Shown: positions 31,845 to 39,572 of the stretch, piece by piece
Numbering within the stretch: position 1 is the first letter of the stretch
How the letters are laid out: each line of letters opens with the position of its first letter
Assembly: GCA_013139985.1 (NCBI GenBank)
Contig: WSZT01000222.1
Coordinates: 1 to 39,572, forward strand
Length of the DNA stretch: 39,572 nucleotides
Reading direction: 5' to 3'
Source: Candidatus Methanophagales archaeon
Lineage (GTDB): Archaea > Halobacteriota > Syntropharchaeia > Alkanophagales > Methanospirareceae
Notes under the pieces: model-generated
Database searches by the model: none
The model's input: only the letters and a program-made list of their open reading frames with translations
What the model was told of the DNA's origin: nothing
Made by a program: the position numbers and the translations under genes

Positions 31845-32750
31845 TCACCTTATCGCAGACATAACAGTAATATTATAATTCTCAAAGGGCATCATCAGAG
31901 GATAATTGTCTTTATCTTCGTTTATCCGGTAGGGCGTATCTCCAATTCCATCCTTCTTTTTATCCAACCCTTGGTAATCATCCCAGTAATTGCCAAGATA
32001 GTTTGTGTATGTGAGGCCATTGAGGGCGTAGTTTATTTCTTCTGTTGAGTTCCAGATGTTGTTTAAATCGTCAGAATAAACGTTATAGGTATTGTTTACG
32101 AAGTTGTTAAGGTATATTTTATTGTTATTAATTGAATGTGAAGAAAAACTATTAATGAGGAAGCCAACACGCCCGTTGTCTGAGCAGAGGTTCTTCGTTA
32201 TGCTGTTGTTTTTCGAATCTATAAAAAGGTAGATACCATACTCGTTCTTTGAACAGGTGTTATTCGATATTTTATTACTGTGTGAATTTTTGAGGTAAAT
32301 GCCACACATGTTGTTTGAGCAATTATTATTAGATATATTGCAGTACTCTGCGAAGTCTAAAGCTATTCCAACACTTTGGTTCAGTGCGTTTTCCACTGTA
32401 AACCCGCTTATATTTACTTGACTGGCCGTATATATATTTTCAAATTTTGCAATTGGTGGCGACACTACAAATACCGGGTATCCTGGTTTTTTAGCTCGAA
32501 CAATCGTTGCATCTGATCCATTCTCTGATTGAATTGTCAAACGCTTCCAAACCGCTATATTCTCATGATACGTTCCATTCCGTACAATTATCGTATCTCC
32601 TGCACTCGCGGCATTTATCGCATCTTGTATCTCCGTAAAATCCGCTCTGCCGTCATCATCCACATACCATGTCAACGCAGATGATGCGCCTACGAAGTAT
32701 AAAAACAAAATCACAGCACAGATAAACAAGGCCCCATATTTTTCATCCAT
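31845..32750 (-). CDS. Secreted right-handed beta-helix protein (NosD-like)
   Basis: 301 residues with an N-terminal signal segment (FICAVILFLYFVGASSALT). YVDDDGRADFTEIQDAINAA, then GDTIIVRNGTYHENI, begins a parallel beta-helix. Several Asn/Ser-rich coils (ISNNNCSNNMCGIYLKNS, ISNNTCSKNEYGIYL) form its rungs. The end region YWDDYQGLDKKKDGIGDTPY is the hallmark closing segment of NosD/periplasmic copper-binding repeat proteins found in many archaeal surface proteins. Likely exported and surface-associated, carbohydrate-binding or structural. No anchor visible. It converges with the cohesin gene, with 21 bases between them. Confidence 0.85.
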   Translation of the reverse strand: MDEKYGALFICAVILFLYFVGASSALTWYVDDDGRADFTEIQDAINAASAGDTIIVRNGTYHENIAVWKRLTIQSENGSDATIVRAKKPGYPVFVVSPPIAKFENIYTASQVNISGFTVENALNQSVGIALDFAEYCNISNNNCSNNMCGIYLKNSHSNKISNNTCSKNEYGIYLFIDSKNNSITKNLCSDNGRVGFLINSFSSHSINNNKIYLNNFVNNTYNVYSDDLNNIWNSTEEINYALNGLTYTNYLGNYWDDYQGLDKKKDGIGDTPYRINEDKDNYPLMMPFENYNITVMSAIR

Positions 32751-32851
32751 CTTTCTTTCTCCCCCTCAGAAAGCACTACTATTTCATTGCATGTGTTCAT
32801 CAAATATAAATCTTTCAGCAATTTAGCCGGTTTTGGACTCGCGCTAATTAG

Positions 32852-34777
32852 TTATCCTTTAACCTCGCTCACTCCGGATTTACCATACGCCTTCTGCACC
32901 ACTATTACATGAACGCTCGGATCAGTTACGCTTAACTGACTTGGCGTGATCAATAGACATTCAGATCCTTTCATTGATGAAATCATCATTTTATATATCT
33001 CTTCTCGATTCCTCGGGTCCATGTGTATATCGAATTCGTCCACCGCGCGGAAAGGAGACCGGAGCAGTTGCTGGATGGCCAAAAGAAACGCCATTATCAA
33101 CGATGTCTTCTCTCCTCCACTCTGCGTATAATAATCGAACAGGACCGGGGGGGAGCCTTTGAACCCAACAAAGAGTTCTAAACCCGCGTTTTCCAGATCG
33201 TCACCCTCGGCATTAACCACCCGTGCTAACCCCGTAGCACTTATACCGGCCAGGATTTGCTTAAATGAGGCGTTGATAGAATCTAAGAGGTCTGTAATCG
33301 CTTTACGCCATATTTTCCGCCTCGATTCGAGTTCCTTAAGACCCTCTCGTTTATTCGATGCTACAATCTCCGATTTATCTTTCAATTCATCAAACAACTT
33401 CGAATAATTAGAATATATCTCTTCCGTCTCTTCCGGTATCTCGCCCAGAGCTTCGATTTTCGCGCCTACCAAATTCAGCTCATTCTCTATTTCGCTCTGT
33501 TTCCTTTCCGTGTCTATTCGTTCACCCGCTTTCTTCTTCAACGATGCTAAACCCGCCAACTTCTGATTCGCTTTCTCCAGCTCCGATTTTATCGCTTTTA
33601 TCTCCATTTCTAGCATGCCGCGCTTAAACTTCAGGACCTCGCCCTTTACGCGATAAGTAATATACTCATCCATGTCAGATTCCAAACTTCGGTCAACGGC
33701 TCCGAGTCCACTTTGCACCTTCTTTATTGCTTCTTTCAGTTCTTTCACCCTTATATCTATCTCTTTCTGTCTTTCCTTTAGTTCAGCCGCCTCTTCCTTC
33801 TTCCCCAGTTCGCGTAGCATCTGTTCCTTCTCGCGCAGATGGTCTGTTAAAAGTACAATTCTTGTCTCTTCTTTCTCTAAATGTAAAAGTTCGTAAAAGT
33901 GTTCCTTAGAGTTTATCTTCCACGAGTCTAGTTTTTCACGCCATAGATTTATCTTCTCTCTTGTAGCCTCCATCTCCTCTGAGCTAGACAGAAGTGCATA
34001 TTCCTTCACTTTGAGCCGTTCCTCGAGCTGCTTTGATGCCGCTTCCTGTTTTATTACACGAACCCATATCGCCTCTCTCTTCAGCCATTTTCTTCGCTCC
34101 TCCAGCTCGTCCCTCTGCATATACTTCTCGTGCATCTCTTTCCAATAGCCAAGGCTCTCTTCTGCTCGTCCTAACAATTCGGAAATAGAATCATCTTCGC
34201 TTATGATGGATTCAAGCCGGTTCTTCGCTTCTACCACCTTCGCTCGATAAGAGCCGAAGCCAACAGCATCCTCTAAAAGCTTCAGCTTCTCCTGTGGTGA
34301 TGTCAAGCAGAATTGTTCCATTGTGTTTTGATGCATTATTATCAACATATTATTCGGGTCTAGTCCAAAACCCTGGAACAGCCTGGCAACTTCTTCATAG
34401 CTCACCTGCTTGTAATCCGCTTCCCACCAGTAATTCCCATCGTTCTTCAGATACCGGGATAGCAGGAAAGTATCGGCATCAGAAAAGCTTATTGGTCTCT
34501 TTCCGTTCTTCGCTTCGTTATCGAAGACTAAAGTAATCCTTCCGAGTTCCTTTCCCCGTCTTATCAAATCCCTCAGCCGTCTACTCCGTTCGGTATATAT
34601 CTGACCCAAAGCGACAGAAATAGCCACTAGAATGGATGACTTTCCCGCTCCGTTAGGACCCGAAATCAGATTGAGTCCCCGTTTCAGCGGTATTCGCGCG
34701 TATTCGTACGACATGAAGTTTTCTAATATTATCTCCTTCAGCCATATGTCGGGCTCTGAGTCGTTAGATTTCGGCAT
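32852..34777 (-). CDS. SMC-like ATPase (Smc5/6-related)
   Basis: 641 residues: an N-terminal ABC half with Walker A GPNGAGKSS (40-48), a central coiled coil (~180-490) broken near the middle, and a C-terminal half with the signature TQSGGEKTSL (~550) and Walker B FRAVDEFDIHMD (~575). DEFD-x-x-MD and the NMLIIMHQNTMEQFC segment resemble Smc6 more than canonical SMC or Rad50. No CxxC zinc hook is present. The coiled coil is much shorter than in true SMC proteins (1100+ residues). It is a probable DNA-binding, chromosome-maintenance or repair ATPase; no kleisin or nuclease partner lies adjacent. It is transcribed alone, divergent from the protease gene. Confidence 0.85.
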   Translation of the reverse strand: MPKSNDSEPDIWLKEIILENFMSYEYARIPLKRGLNLISGPNGAGKSSILVAISVALGQIYTERSRRLRDLIRRGKELGRITLVFDNEAKNGKRPISFSDADTFLLSRYLKNDGNYWWEADYKQVSYEEVARLFQGFGLDPNNMLIIMHQNTMEQFCLTSPQEKLKLLEDAVGFGSYRAKVVEAKNRLESIISEDDSISELLGRAEESLGYWKEMHEKYMQRDELEERRKWLKREAIWVRVIKQEAASKQLEERLKVKEYALLSSSEEMEATREKINLWREKLDSWKINSKEHFYELLHLEKEETRIVLLTDHLREKEQMLRELGKKEEAAELKERQKEIDIRVKELKEAIKKVQSGLGAVDRSLESDMDEYITYRVKGEVLKFKRGMLEMEIKAIKSELEKANQKLAGLASLKKKAGERIDTERKQSEIENELNLVGAKIEALGEIPEETEEIYSNYSKLFDELKDKSEIVASNKREGLKELESRRKIWRKAITDLLDSINASFKQILAGISATGLARVVNAEGDDLENAGLELFVGFKGSPPVLFDYYTQSGGEKTSLIMAFLLAIQQLLRSPFRAVDEFDIHMDPRNREEIYKMMISSMKGSECLLITPSQLSVTDPSVHVIVVQKAYGKSGVSEVKG

Positions 34778-34862
34778 TTTTGCGGGCTTTACTGATATGA
34801 CAATTTTACTTTGTGGAAGTTAAAGGTTTTATTTAACCTAACTCTAATACCATAGGGATACA

Positions 34863-35723
34863 ATGAGCGAAGAAGAAGAAGTAACAGAAACAGAAGCAGA
34901 AGAAAAGAACTTGAGCATTTTTCTGTGCTTAGGTATGGCTGTTTTACTCGTGCTCACACAAGTAATAGCAGTACTGCTTGCGGCTCCATTTGCAGCTTCG
35001 GGCATAAAAGCTTTTCAAGATCCGGAGTCAATGTGGAATACGGTATACTTCATTATCCTTATTATAGGGTTCACCGCACTTATACTTCTAGTGCTCAAAT
35101 TCGGGGGCGATAAACTTGTTCAGTTCATAATGCTCGCTGCAGTGGCAGTAACGATGTATTATGTAATGGCTGTTCTTGTTCCTTATGGCTATGTCCCGAT
35201 ACTTATCACTATCGCACTTACTGTTCTCCTTTATATATATCCAGAATGGTATATCCTCGATGCGACAGGCTTGGTAATAGGGGGCGGTGCGGCAGCGATG
35301 TTTGGTATCTCGCTTGACATACTCCCTGTAATACTCTTAATGATACTATTGGCGATATATGATGCGATTTCGGTGTATAAGACGAAGCACATGGTATCAT
35401 TGGCGGAATCCATCGTGGAGATGCGATTGCCGATCCTTTTTGTTCTGCCGCGGAAGCGGAATTTCTCTATTGTGAAGAATAGCGATATGGGGGAAGCGTT
35501 CTTCATGGGACTTGGCGATGCGATTATACCGTCTATGTTAGTTGTCTCTGCGTTTGTGAACTACACAAGTGCAGCACCTGCGTTGGGTGCGGCACTAGGC
35601 ACTTTAGCGGGTTATGCGGTACTGAGCAGAATTGCAGGCCGAGGGAAGCCGCATGCCGGACTGCCGTTTCTTAATTCCGGTGCGATAATTGGGTTTGTCA
35701 TAGGACTAGCTCTGCTTGTTTGA
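34863..35723 (+). CDS. Presenilin-like intramembrane aspartyl protease
   Basis: 286 residues with nine predicted membrane segments after an acidic N-terminal tail (EEEEVTETEAEEK). The catalytic aspartates sit in AIYDAISVY (~165) and GLGDAIIPS (~217), the YD and GxGD motifs of the A22 family. The usual PAL motif is replaced by GLPFLNSG (~266). It corresponds to the archaeal presenilin/signal-peptide-peptidase homologs (PSH), which cut transmembrane helices. TATA-like GGTTTTATTTAACC is about 30 bases before the ATG, giving a short or absent leader. Monocistronic. Confidence 0.9.
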   Translation: MSEEEEVTETEAEEKNLSIFLCLGMAVLLVLTQVIAVLLAAPFAASGIKAFQDPESMWNTVYFIILIIGFTALILLVLKFGGDKLVQFIMLAAVAVTMYYVMAVLVPYGYVPILITIALTVLLYIYPEWYILDATGLVIGGGAAAMFGISLDILPVILLMILLAIYDAISVYKTKHMVSLAESIVEMRLPILFVLPRKRNFSIVKNSDMGEAFFMGLGDAIIPSMLVVSAFVNYTSAAPALGAALGTLAGYAVLSRIAGRGKPHAGLPFLNSGAIIGFVIGLALLV

Positions 35724-35760
35724 GCCAATCTTTACTTCTTCTTGCCTTTTTGATAAATTA

Positions 35761-35991
35761 TTATATTTCTAGAGCTTTTTTTAGCCCATCTACGAGTCCA
35801 TGAGCATAGTTTATACAGCCAAAAGCAGTGAAGAAGTCACCTTTTTTAAGGTAATATTTCGTGTCTTCATAGTATCTCTTTGCGTTATCCACTACCTCTT
35901 TCTCATTGCCATCGAGCGATAGGGGATCTAGCTCAGCTATGCTATCTTCAAAAAGTGCTATGTCCTTCTTTATCCGGTCTGTTTCGCTCAT
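35761..35991 (-). CDS. DUF357-family small helical protein
   Basis: About 76 residues from ATG 35991; a GTG at 36015 is possible, but TATAAAGG at 36019-36026 puts transcription start nearer 35991. All-helical and acidic, with the pattern NAKRYYEDTKYYLKKGDFFTAFGCINYAHGLVDGLKKAL, which is the DUF357 signature found throughout Euryarchaeota. Its function is unknown. It converges with the presenilin-like gene and is divergent from nothing nearby. Confidence 0.8.
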   Translation of the reverse strand: MSETDRIKKDIALFEDSIAELDPLSLDGNEKEVVDNAKRYYEDTKYYLKKGDFFTAFGCINYAHGLVDGLKKALEI

Positions 35992-36084
35992 CCGCTCATC
36001 GCCTTTTAGAACCACAAACCTTTATAGCGGACATTTTCACGGAGTCTGACTTAAAGTTTTGGATATTTCTTATATACTATGGCG

Positions 36085-36297
36085 TTATTTCTTCGTTCCC
36101 CACTCACCATTTAGCAGTCTATTTAAGGTCTCTTCAATTGGCTCATCCGAATACGTTAGTGCCAATATACCTAGCTCTGCCGGATCAATACCGATAAATT
36201 CTACGTATTCCTCGGGCGTTAAACTGCTCAGATCCGCCCACGCTTTCTCGAAAAGATAAGTTTGTCGGGCCCTCTCTTCATCTGTGCTCATGTTCAT
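36085..36297 (-). CDS. Small unknown protein (about 70 residues)
   Basis: From ATG 36297 (or 36291) it begins MNMSTDEERARQTYLFEKAW and continues as a soluble, mostly helical acidic protein. An upstream ATG at 36351 would add a basic, hydrophobic 18-residue stretch; TTTTATAG near 36321 favours the shorter leaderless form. No family was recognised. The motif LTPEEYVEFIGIDPAELG may be a helix-turn-helix-like or protein-interaction segment, but nothing more can be said. Confidence 0.55.
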   Translation of the reverse strand: MNMSTDEERARQTYLFEKAWADLSSLTPEEYVEFIGIDPAELGILALTYSDEPIEETLNRLLNGEWGTKK

Positions 36298-36389
36298 TTT
36301 ATATGTTGGAACTGGAACTATAAAATATCTTTGAAATATTCGTTTGGCCATACCTTATTAACACGAGGTGTTACTGACTTCTAGGCGAA

Positions 36390-36441
36390 AATGTGGATTA
36401 ATTTGATTTCATCTGCGTCAATAATGGATTTTAGTTTGTTC
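36390..36441. repeat. Dispersed intergenic repeat, partial copy 2
   Basis: GTGGATTAATTTGATTTCATCTGCGT, followed by CAATAATGGATTTTAGTTTG, matches the middle and right part of the elements at 4366 and 37508. It lies in the 200-base gap between two minus-strand genes, which otherwise shows nothing. Confidence 0.6.
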
Positions 36442-36552
36442 TCACTATTCGCGGTCTCACGAGCATCAGATACCTCTTTTCCTTCTCGAATACCTCTTCC
36501 TGGGACGAGAACATCTTACTAAATCAAATAGATGTTGATAAGGGGCAAACAC

Positions 36553-37341
36553 CTATTGACGTCCCAGGAATTCCAGGACTGCCTGTGCAAGGATGGCGGG
36601 CTTTTCTATGTATATGTTGTGCCCCACCCCTTCGAGTATCTTCCACTGTGAACTGTGTATAGATTGATGGATCTGTTCTGATATGGCGAGCGGTGTAAAT
36701 GTATCCTCTCTTCCGGAGATTATCAGGGTTGGAACTGAGATCTGGGAGATTCGGTTCTTCACATTGAACTTCATGCAGGCTTCGGTTGCATGTGCGATCG
36801 CAGTCGGCGAATTGATTTTGATCCCCCTTGCTTTTACCTCCTCCATGAAGTGGGTGTTTGCAGTGACAAAATCAGGGTTAAAGGCCAGTTTTACCATCTC
36901 ATCAAAGAATGTAGAATATCCACCCCTATCCAGGCTCTTACGAAGCCTAATAAAAGCCTTGTGGAGATGGACGTCAGTGTGACTGAAGGTGGAAACCAGA
37001 ATGAGCGATTTTACCCTTTCTGGATGGTCAAGGACAAACTGCTGGGCTATTGCCGCACCCATAGAAAAGCCGAGCAGGTGTGCCTGACGGATCTTTAATT
37101 TCTGAAAGAGCGCAAAAAGATCCGCAGAGAATTGTTGGATTGAATATGGCATGTCCGGTTTCCCGGAGTCTCCATGACCTCGAACATCGGGAGCTATGGT
37201 TCGATAGTGTTTGGAAAACTCCGGCATTACCCAAACCCATCCGGCCTGATCTCCGCTAAGGCCATGTATCAAGACCAGGGGAAAACCTGTTCCTTCTTCA
37301 TGGTAATTGATCTCGATGTCACGCACATCAACCTTTGACAT
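36553..37341 (-). CDS. Alpha/beta hydrolase
   Basis: 262 residues. Oxyanion-hole motif LIHGLSGDQAGW, nucleophile elbow GFSMGAA (Ser near 94), acid ISGREDTFTPL (Asp near 212) and GVGHNIYIEKP (His near 241) make a complete catalytic triad in the order expected for the fold. The sequence resembles bacterial esterase / 3-oxoadipate enol-lactonase-like members, but the substrate cannot be inferred. No pathway genes flank it, and repeats lie on both sides, so it may have been acquired by transfer. Confidence 0.9.
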   Translation of the reverse strand: MSKVDVRDIEINYHEEGTGFPLVLIHGLSGDQAGWVWVMPEFSKHYRTIAPDVRGHGDSGKPDMPYSIQQFSADLFALFQKLKIRQAHLLGFSMGAAIAQQFVLDHPERVKSLILVSTFSHTDVHLHKAFIRLRKSLDRGGYSTFFDEMVKLAFNPDFVTANTHFMEEVKARGIKINSPTAIAHATEACMKFNVKNRISQISVPTLIISGREDTFTPLAISEQIHQSIHSSQWKILEGVGHNIYIEKPAILAQAVLEFLGRQ

Positions 37342-37664
37342 TTCTACCTTCTCCTTATCCTGCGCTTGATTCTTTTATGGCGTATACTAAATTAAATAAA
37401 CAAGAATGATACGTTTATATGGAGATAGTATGCAAATGCTCGAACTATTGTTTATGTTTTGGTCTTGTATATAAAGTATAACTTCTACCCATAAATAAAT
37501 TTAATTTGGGACGCAGATTTACACGGATTTGATTTCTTCTGCGTTCATCTGTGTCAATAAATAATTAATTTTAGTTGGATATTCTGCGTTCTTGAAAAAA
37601 GTTTTATGTTGAAAATTTATTTTAATGACATGTGCCTCAAACAGTATTAATTAACGTGGTGATC
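37342..37664. other. Intergenic region of about 320 bases
   Basis: It holds the promoter region of the hydrolase, the dispersed repeat at 37508-37590 and an AT-rich stretch before the restriction-modification genes. AGTTTTATG near 37600 is a possible promoter box for the rightward operon. No gene was seen. Confidence 0.5.
37508..37590. repeat. Dispersed intergenic repeat, copy 3
   Basis: GGACGCAGATTTACACGG ... TTTTAGTTGGATATTCTGC matches the copy at 4366 over about 75 bases. Inside it, CGCAGAT and ATCTGTG form an imperfect inverted repeat. Confidence 0.75.
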
Positions 37665-37751
37665 ATGGGCGGAAGCGATAGACCCACCAAAAAAGGCGAG
37701 TTGTTCATTGTCGATAACAGCGACATCGCCTGGGATGTGAAAAAGGATTAG
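37665..37751 (+). pseudogene. N-terminal relic of a helicase-type gene, or a 28-residue peptide
   Basis: ATG to TAG encodes 28 residues with KKGELFIVDNSD in the middle, preceded by GGTGAT four bases before the ATG. That segment resembles the first residues of DEAD/DEAH-box helicases found with restriction systems, which continue as W-x-V-x-x-YL. Here the frame ends after AWDVKKD, and hsdM starts nine bases later. It is either a truncated gene whose body was replaced by the hsdMS genes, or a very small real protein. Confidence 0.45.
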
Positions 37752-37760
37752 AGCGGGAAA

Positions 37761-39215
37761 ATGTTTGAACAGATATTTAAAAATGTGGATGATGTTCTTT
37801 GGAAAGATGCAGGCTGTAGCAGTGAATTAGATTATGTAGAGCAAACTTCATGGATCCTTTTTTTAAAATATATCGACGATCTAGAAAAGGAGAAAAAGAT
37901 TTATGCTGAATTAGCAGATAAAACATATGCCAGCATAATTAGCCCTGAGTTTCAATGGGGTGTCTGGGCAGTGCCGAAAGGCAAAGATGGCAAGTTAGAT
38001 CATCATAAAGCACTTACGGGGGATGATTTAACTGATTTTGTCAATCAAAAACTATTCCCGTACTTTAAAAAATTCAAACTGAATGCAGAAAACGCAGATA
38101 CCATTGAATACAAGATTGGCGAGATTTTTAGCGAGTTAAAAAACAGGATTCAGAGCGGCTATAATTTACGTGAGGTAATTAATTTGATTGACGGGCTGCG
38201 TTTTGGCTCTCATGCGGAAAAGCATGAAATGTCGCATTTGTATGAAGCGAAGATAAAAAATATGGGCAATGCCGGCAGAAATGGCGGTGAGTATTACACT
38301 CCGCGCCCGCTAATCAAAACAATTGTAAAGGTTGTAGTGCCAACTATCGGAAATAGAGTTTATGATGGCGCAGTCGGCTCAGCCGGTTTCTTGTGTGAAG
38401 CTTTTGAATACCTAAAGAATAGTAAAGATTTGACCACTAAAGATGCGGACATACTTCAAAAAAACACATTCTACGGCAAAGAGAAAAAATCTCTCGCATA
38501 TATTATCGGGATCATGAACATGATCTTTCATGGTATCGGTGCGCCAAACATAATTCATACCAATACACTTGCAGAAAATATTGCAGACATCCAGGAAAAA
38601 GACCGTTGTGATATTGTTTTAACAAATCCACCCTTTGGCGGCAAAGAAAGGAAGGAAGTACAGCAAAACTTTACAATTAAAACCGGAGAAACGGCATTTT
38701 TATTCTTGCAACATTTCATCAAGATACTGAAAGCTGGCGGTAAAGCAGGTATTGTCATTAAAAATACATTTTTGTCAAACACCGATAACGCATCGGTTTC
38801 ATTAAGAAAACACCTATTAGAGCATTGTAACCTGCACACTGTTCTGGATTTACCGGGTGGCACATTCTTGGGTGCGGGTGTAAAAACAGTTGTGCTGTTT
38901 TTTGATAAAGGTGTTCCCACACGAAAAGTATGGTATTATCAATTGAATCCGGATAGAAACCTGGGCAAAACCAATCCATTAAATGAAAAAGATCTGGCGG
39001 AATTTGTTGATTTGCAGAAAACAAAAGCGGATTCGGCAAATTCGTGGACTGTGAATGTTGGTGATGTGAATGTAAACACATTTGATCTGTCTGTGAAAAA
39101 CCCCAATAAAAAAGAGGAAGCGCCGCTTCGGGAACCGCAAGAGATTTTGGGTGAAATTGCAATGCTTGACAAGGAAAGCGCGGAGATTCTCATATCAATA
39201 AAGGAACTAATATGA
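37761..39215 (+). CDS. hsdM: Type I restriction-modification methyltransferase subunit HsdM
   Basis: 484 residues, normal for HsdM. An N-terminal helical HsdM_N domain (~1-130) is followed by the methyltransferase domain: GGEYYTPRPLIKTIVKVV, motif I-like VYDGAVGSAGFL (~200) and catalytic motif IV TNPPFGG (~288), typical of N6-adenine methylases. Motif I reads DGAVGSAG rather than the common DPACGSGG. It transfers methyl groups from SAM to adenine in the sequence chosen by HsdS. It is coupled to hsdS by an ATGA overlap. hsdR must lie outside the window, if present. The AT-rich, Lys/Asn/Ile-rich sequence differs from neighbouring genes and suggests transfer. Confidence 0.95.
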   Translation: MFEQIFKNVDDVLWKDAGCSSELDYVEQTSWILFLKYIDDLEKEKKIYAELADKTYASIISPEFQWGVWAVPKGKDGKLDHHKALTGDDLTDFVNQKLFPYFKKFKLNAENADTIEYKIGEIFSELKNRIQSGYNLREVINLIDGLRFGSHAEKHEMSHLYEAKIKNMGNAGRNGGEYYTPRPLIKTIVKVVVPTIGNRVYDGAVGSAGFLCEAFEYLKNSKDLTTKDADILQKNTFYGKEKKSLAYIIGIMNMIFHGIGAPNIIHTNTLAENIADIQEKDRCDIVLTNPPFGGKERKEVQQNFTIKTGETAFLFLQHFIKILKAGGKAGIVIKNTFLSNTDNASVSLRKHLLEHCNLHTVLDLPGGTFLGAGVKTVVLFFDKGVPTRKVWYYQLNPDRNLGKTNPLNEKDLAEFVDLQKTKADSANSWTVNVGDVNVNTFDLSVKNPNKKEEAPLREPQEILGEIAMLDKESAEILISIKELI

Positions 39216-39572
39216 ACAAAATCGATACAAATATCTCAGGCGTGGTAAATGTGAAACAGCTTGTTTCAGAAATTCCCAAAATTGATATGAAACAAGGTTG
39301 GGAAGTAAAGAAGTTGGGAGATGTTTTGGAATTAGAATATGGAAAACCCCTACCTGCTGATAAAAGGAAGCAAAATGGAAAATATCCGGTTTATGGTGCA
39401 AATGGTGAAAAGAATAGAAGTGATGAATATTATTATGATAAACTTAGTATTATTGTGGGTAGAAAAGGTTCTGCTGGTGAGATTAACTTTACCGAAGAAA
39501 AGTTTTGGCCACTTGATGTTACATATTTCGTAACTTTCGACAATAAAAAATATGATTTAAATTTTATATATT
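39212..39572 (+). CDS. hsdS: Type I restriction specificity subunit HsdS (cut by window edge)
   Basis: The first 120 residues of an open frame that runs off the window. It starts in the ATGA overlap with hsdM. WEVKKLGDVLELEYGKPLP followed by YPVYGANGEKNRSDEYYYD and IIVGRKGSAGEI is the start of a target-recognition domain of HsdS. It determines the DNA sequence recognised by the methylase and restriction complex. The truncation is an artefact of the window, not a lesion. Confidence 0.9.
   Translation, partial: MNKIDTNISGVVNVKQLVSEIPKIDMKQGWEVKKLGDVLELEYGKPLPADKRKQNGKYPVYGANGEKNRSDEYYYDKLSIIVGRKGSAGEINFTEEKFWPLDVTYFVTFDNKKYDLNFIY

Noticed and set aside
36501-36567. CCTGGGAC and GTCCCAGG pair as a hairpin
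   Set aside because: The arms are 50 bases apart, and one lies in the coding end of the hydrolase gene. No T tract or conserved context supports a function.
39212-39572. HsdS as a truncated pseudogene
   Set aside because: The frame is open to the last base of the window, so the truncation is simply the window edge.

Overview
The window looks like a chromosomal segment of a euryarchaeon. Evidence for this is a family B DNA polymerase of archaeal type, a 66-residue archaeal histone, an archaeal NMN adenylyltransferase (NadM), a two-repeat archaeal tRNA-splicing endonuclease, an archaeal-type glutamyl-tRNA synthetase, a presenilin-like protease, BRE/TATA promoters, and either leaderless starts or GGTGAT-type ribosome binding sites. 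Multiheme cytochromes c, CcmF and the siroheme (Ahb) heme route together suggest a cytochrome-rich anaerobe such as an ANME/Methanophagales-type or Methanosarcina-related lineage. That lineage is inference; no methanogenesis gene lies in the window.

Layout. 1-4.7 kb: DUF234 ATPase, an orphan ORF, a lipoprotein, a thioredoxin reductase/thioredoxin-like pair and a small unknown protein. 4.7-8 kb: a radical SAM enzyme, and a CPA2 antiporter with a cytosolic RCK-USP regulatory partner. 8-14 kb: housekeeping block (PolB, histone, NadM, DJ-1/PfpI protein, a Yip1-family membrane protein, EndA). 14-21.8 kb: heme and cytochrome block. It holds a nine-heme cytochrome with a PGF-CTERM-like tail, an AhbA-AhbB fusion, a tiny transcription unit encoding 14- and 29-residue peptides, AhbD, CcmF, a membrane-anchored six-heme NrfH/NapC-like cytochrome, a second Yip1 protein and an Lrp regulator. 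21.9-23.6 kb: GltX. 23.7-28.9 kb: two tandem secreted paralogs sharing a four-fold FSTE/DGD/LGLDA repeat region, one of them with vWA, DUF11 and CARDB domains. 29-31 kb: a frameshifted membrane-protein gene, its intact paralog and a winged-helix regulator. 30.8-36.3 kb: a PsbP-cohesin secreted protein, a beta-helix protein, an Smc6-like ATPase, a presenilin-like protease, a DUF357 protein and a small unknown. 36.5 kb to the end: an alpha/beta hydrolase, a helicase-like gene relic, hsdM and the start of hsdS (cut by the window edge).

How it fits together. AhbAB and AhbD make heme b by the siroheme route, CcmF attaches heme to apocytochromes, and two very different cytochromes c are encoded beside them. 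Several cell-surface, membrane and histone genes share a strong promoter of the form CCGAAAA + (C/G)TTTATA. The most interesting unexplained items are the 14/29-residue peptide unit with its own promoter, Shine-Dalgarno sites and terminator; the duplicated FSTE-DGD-LGLDA surface proteins with conserved leader hairpins; the CX3CH heme site in the NrfH-like protein; and an EndA whose catalytic tyrosine position reads Gln.
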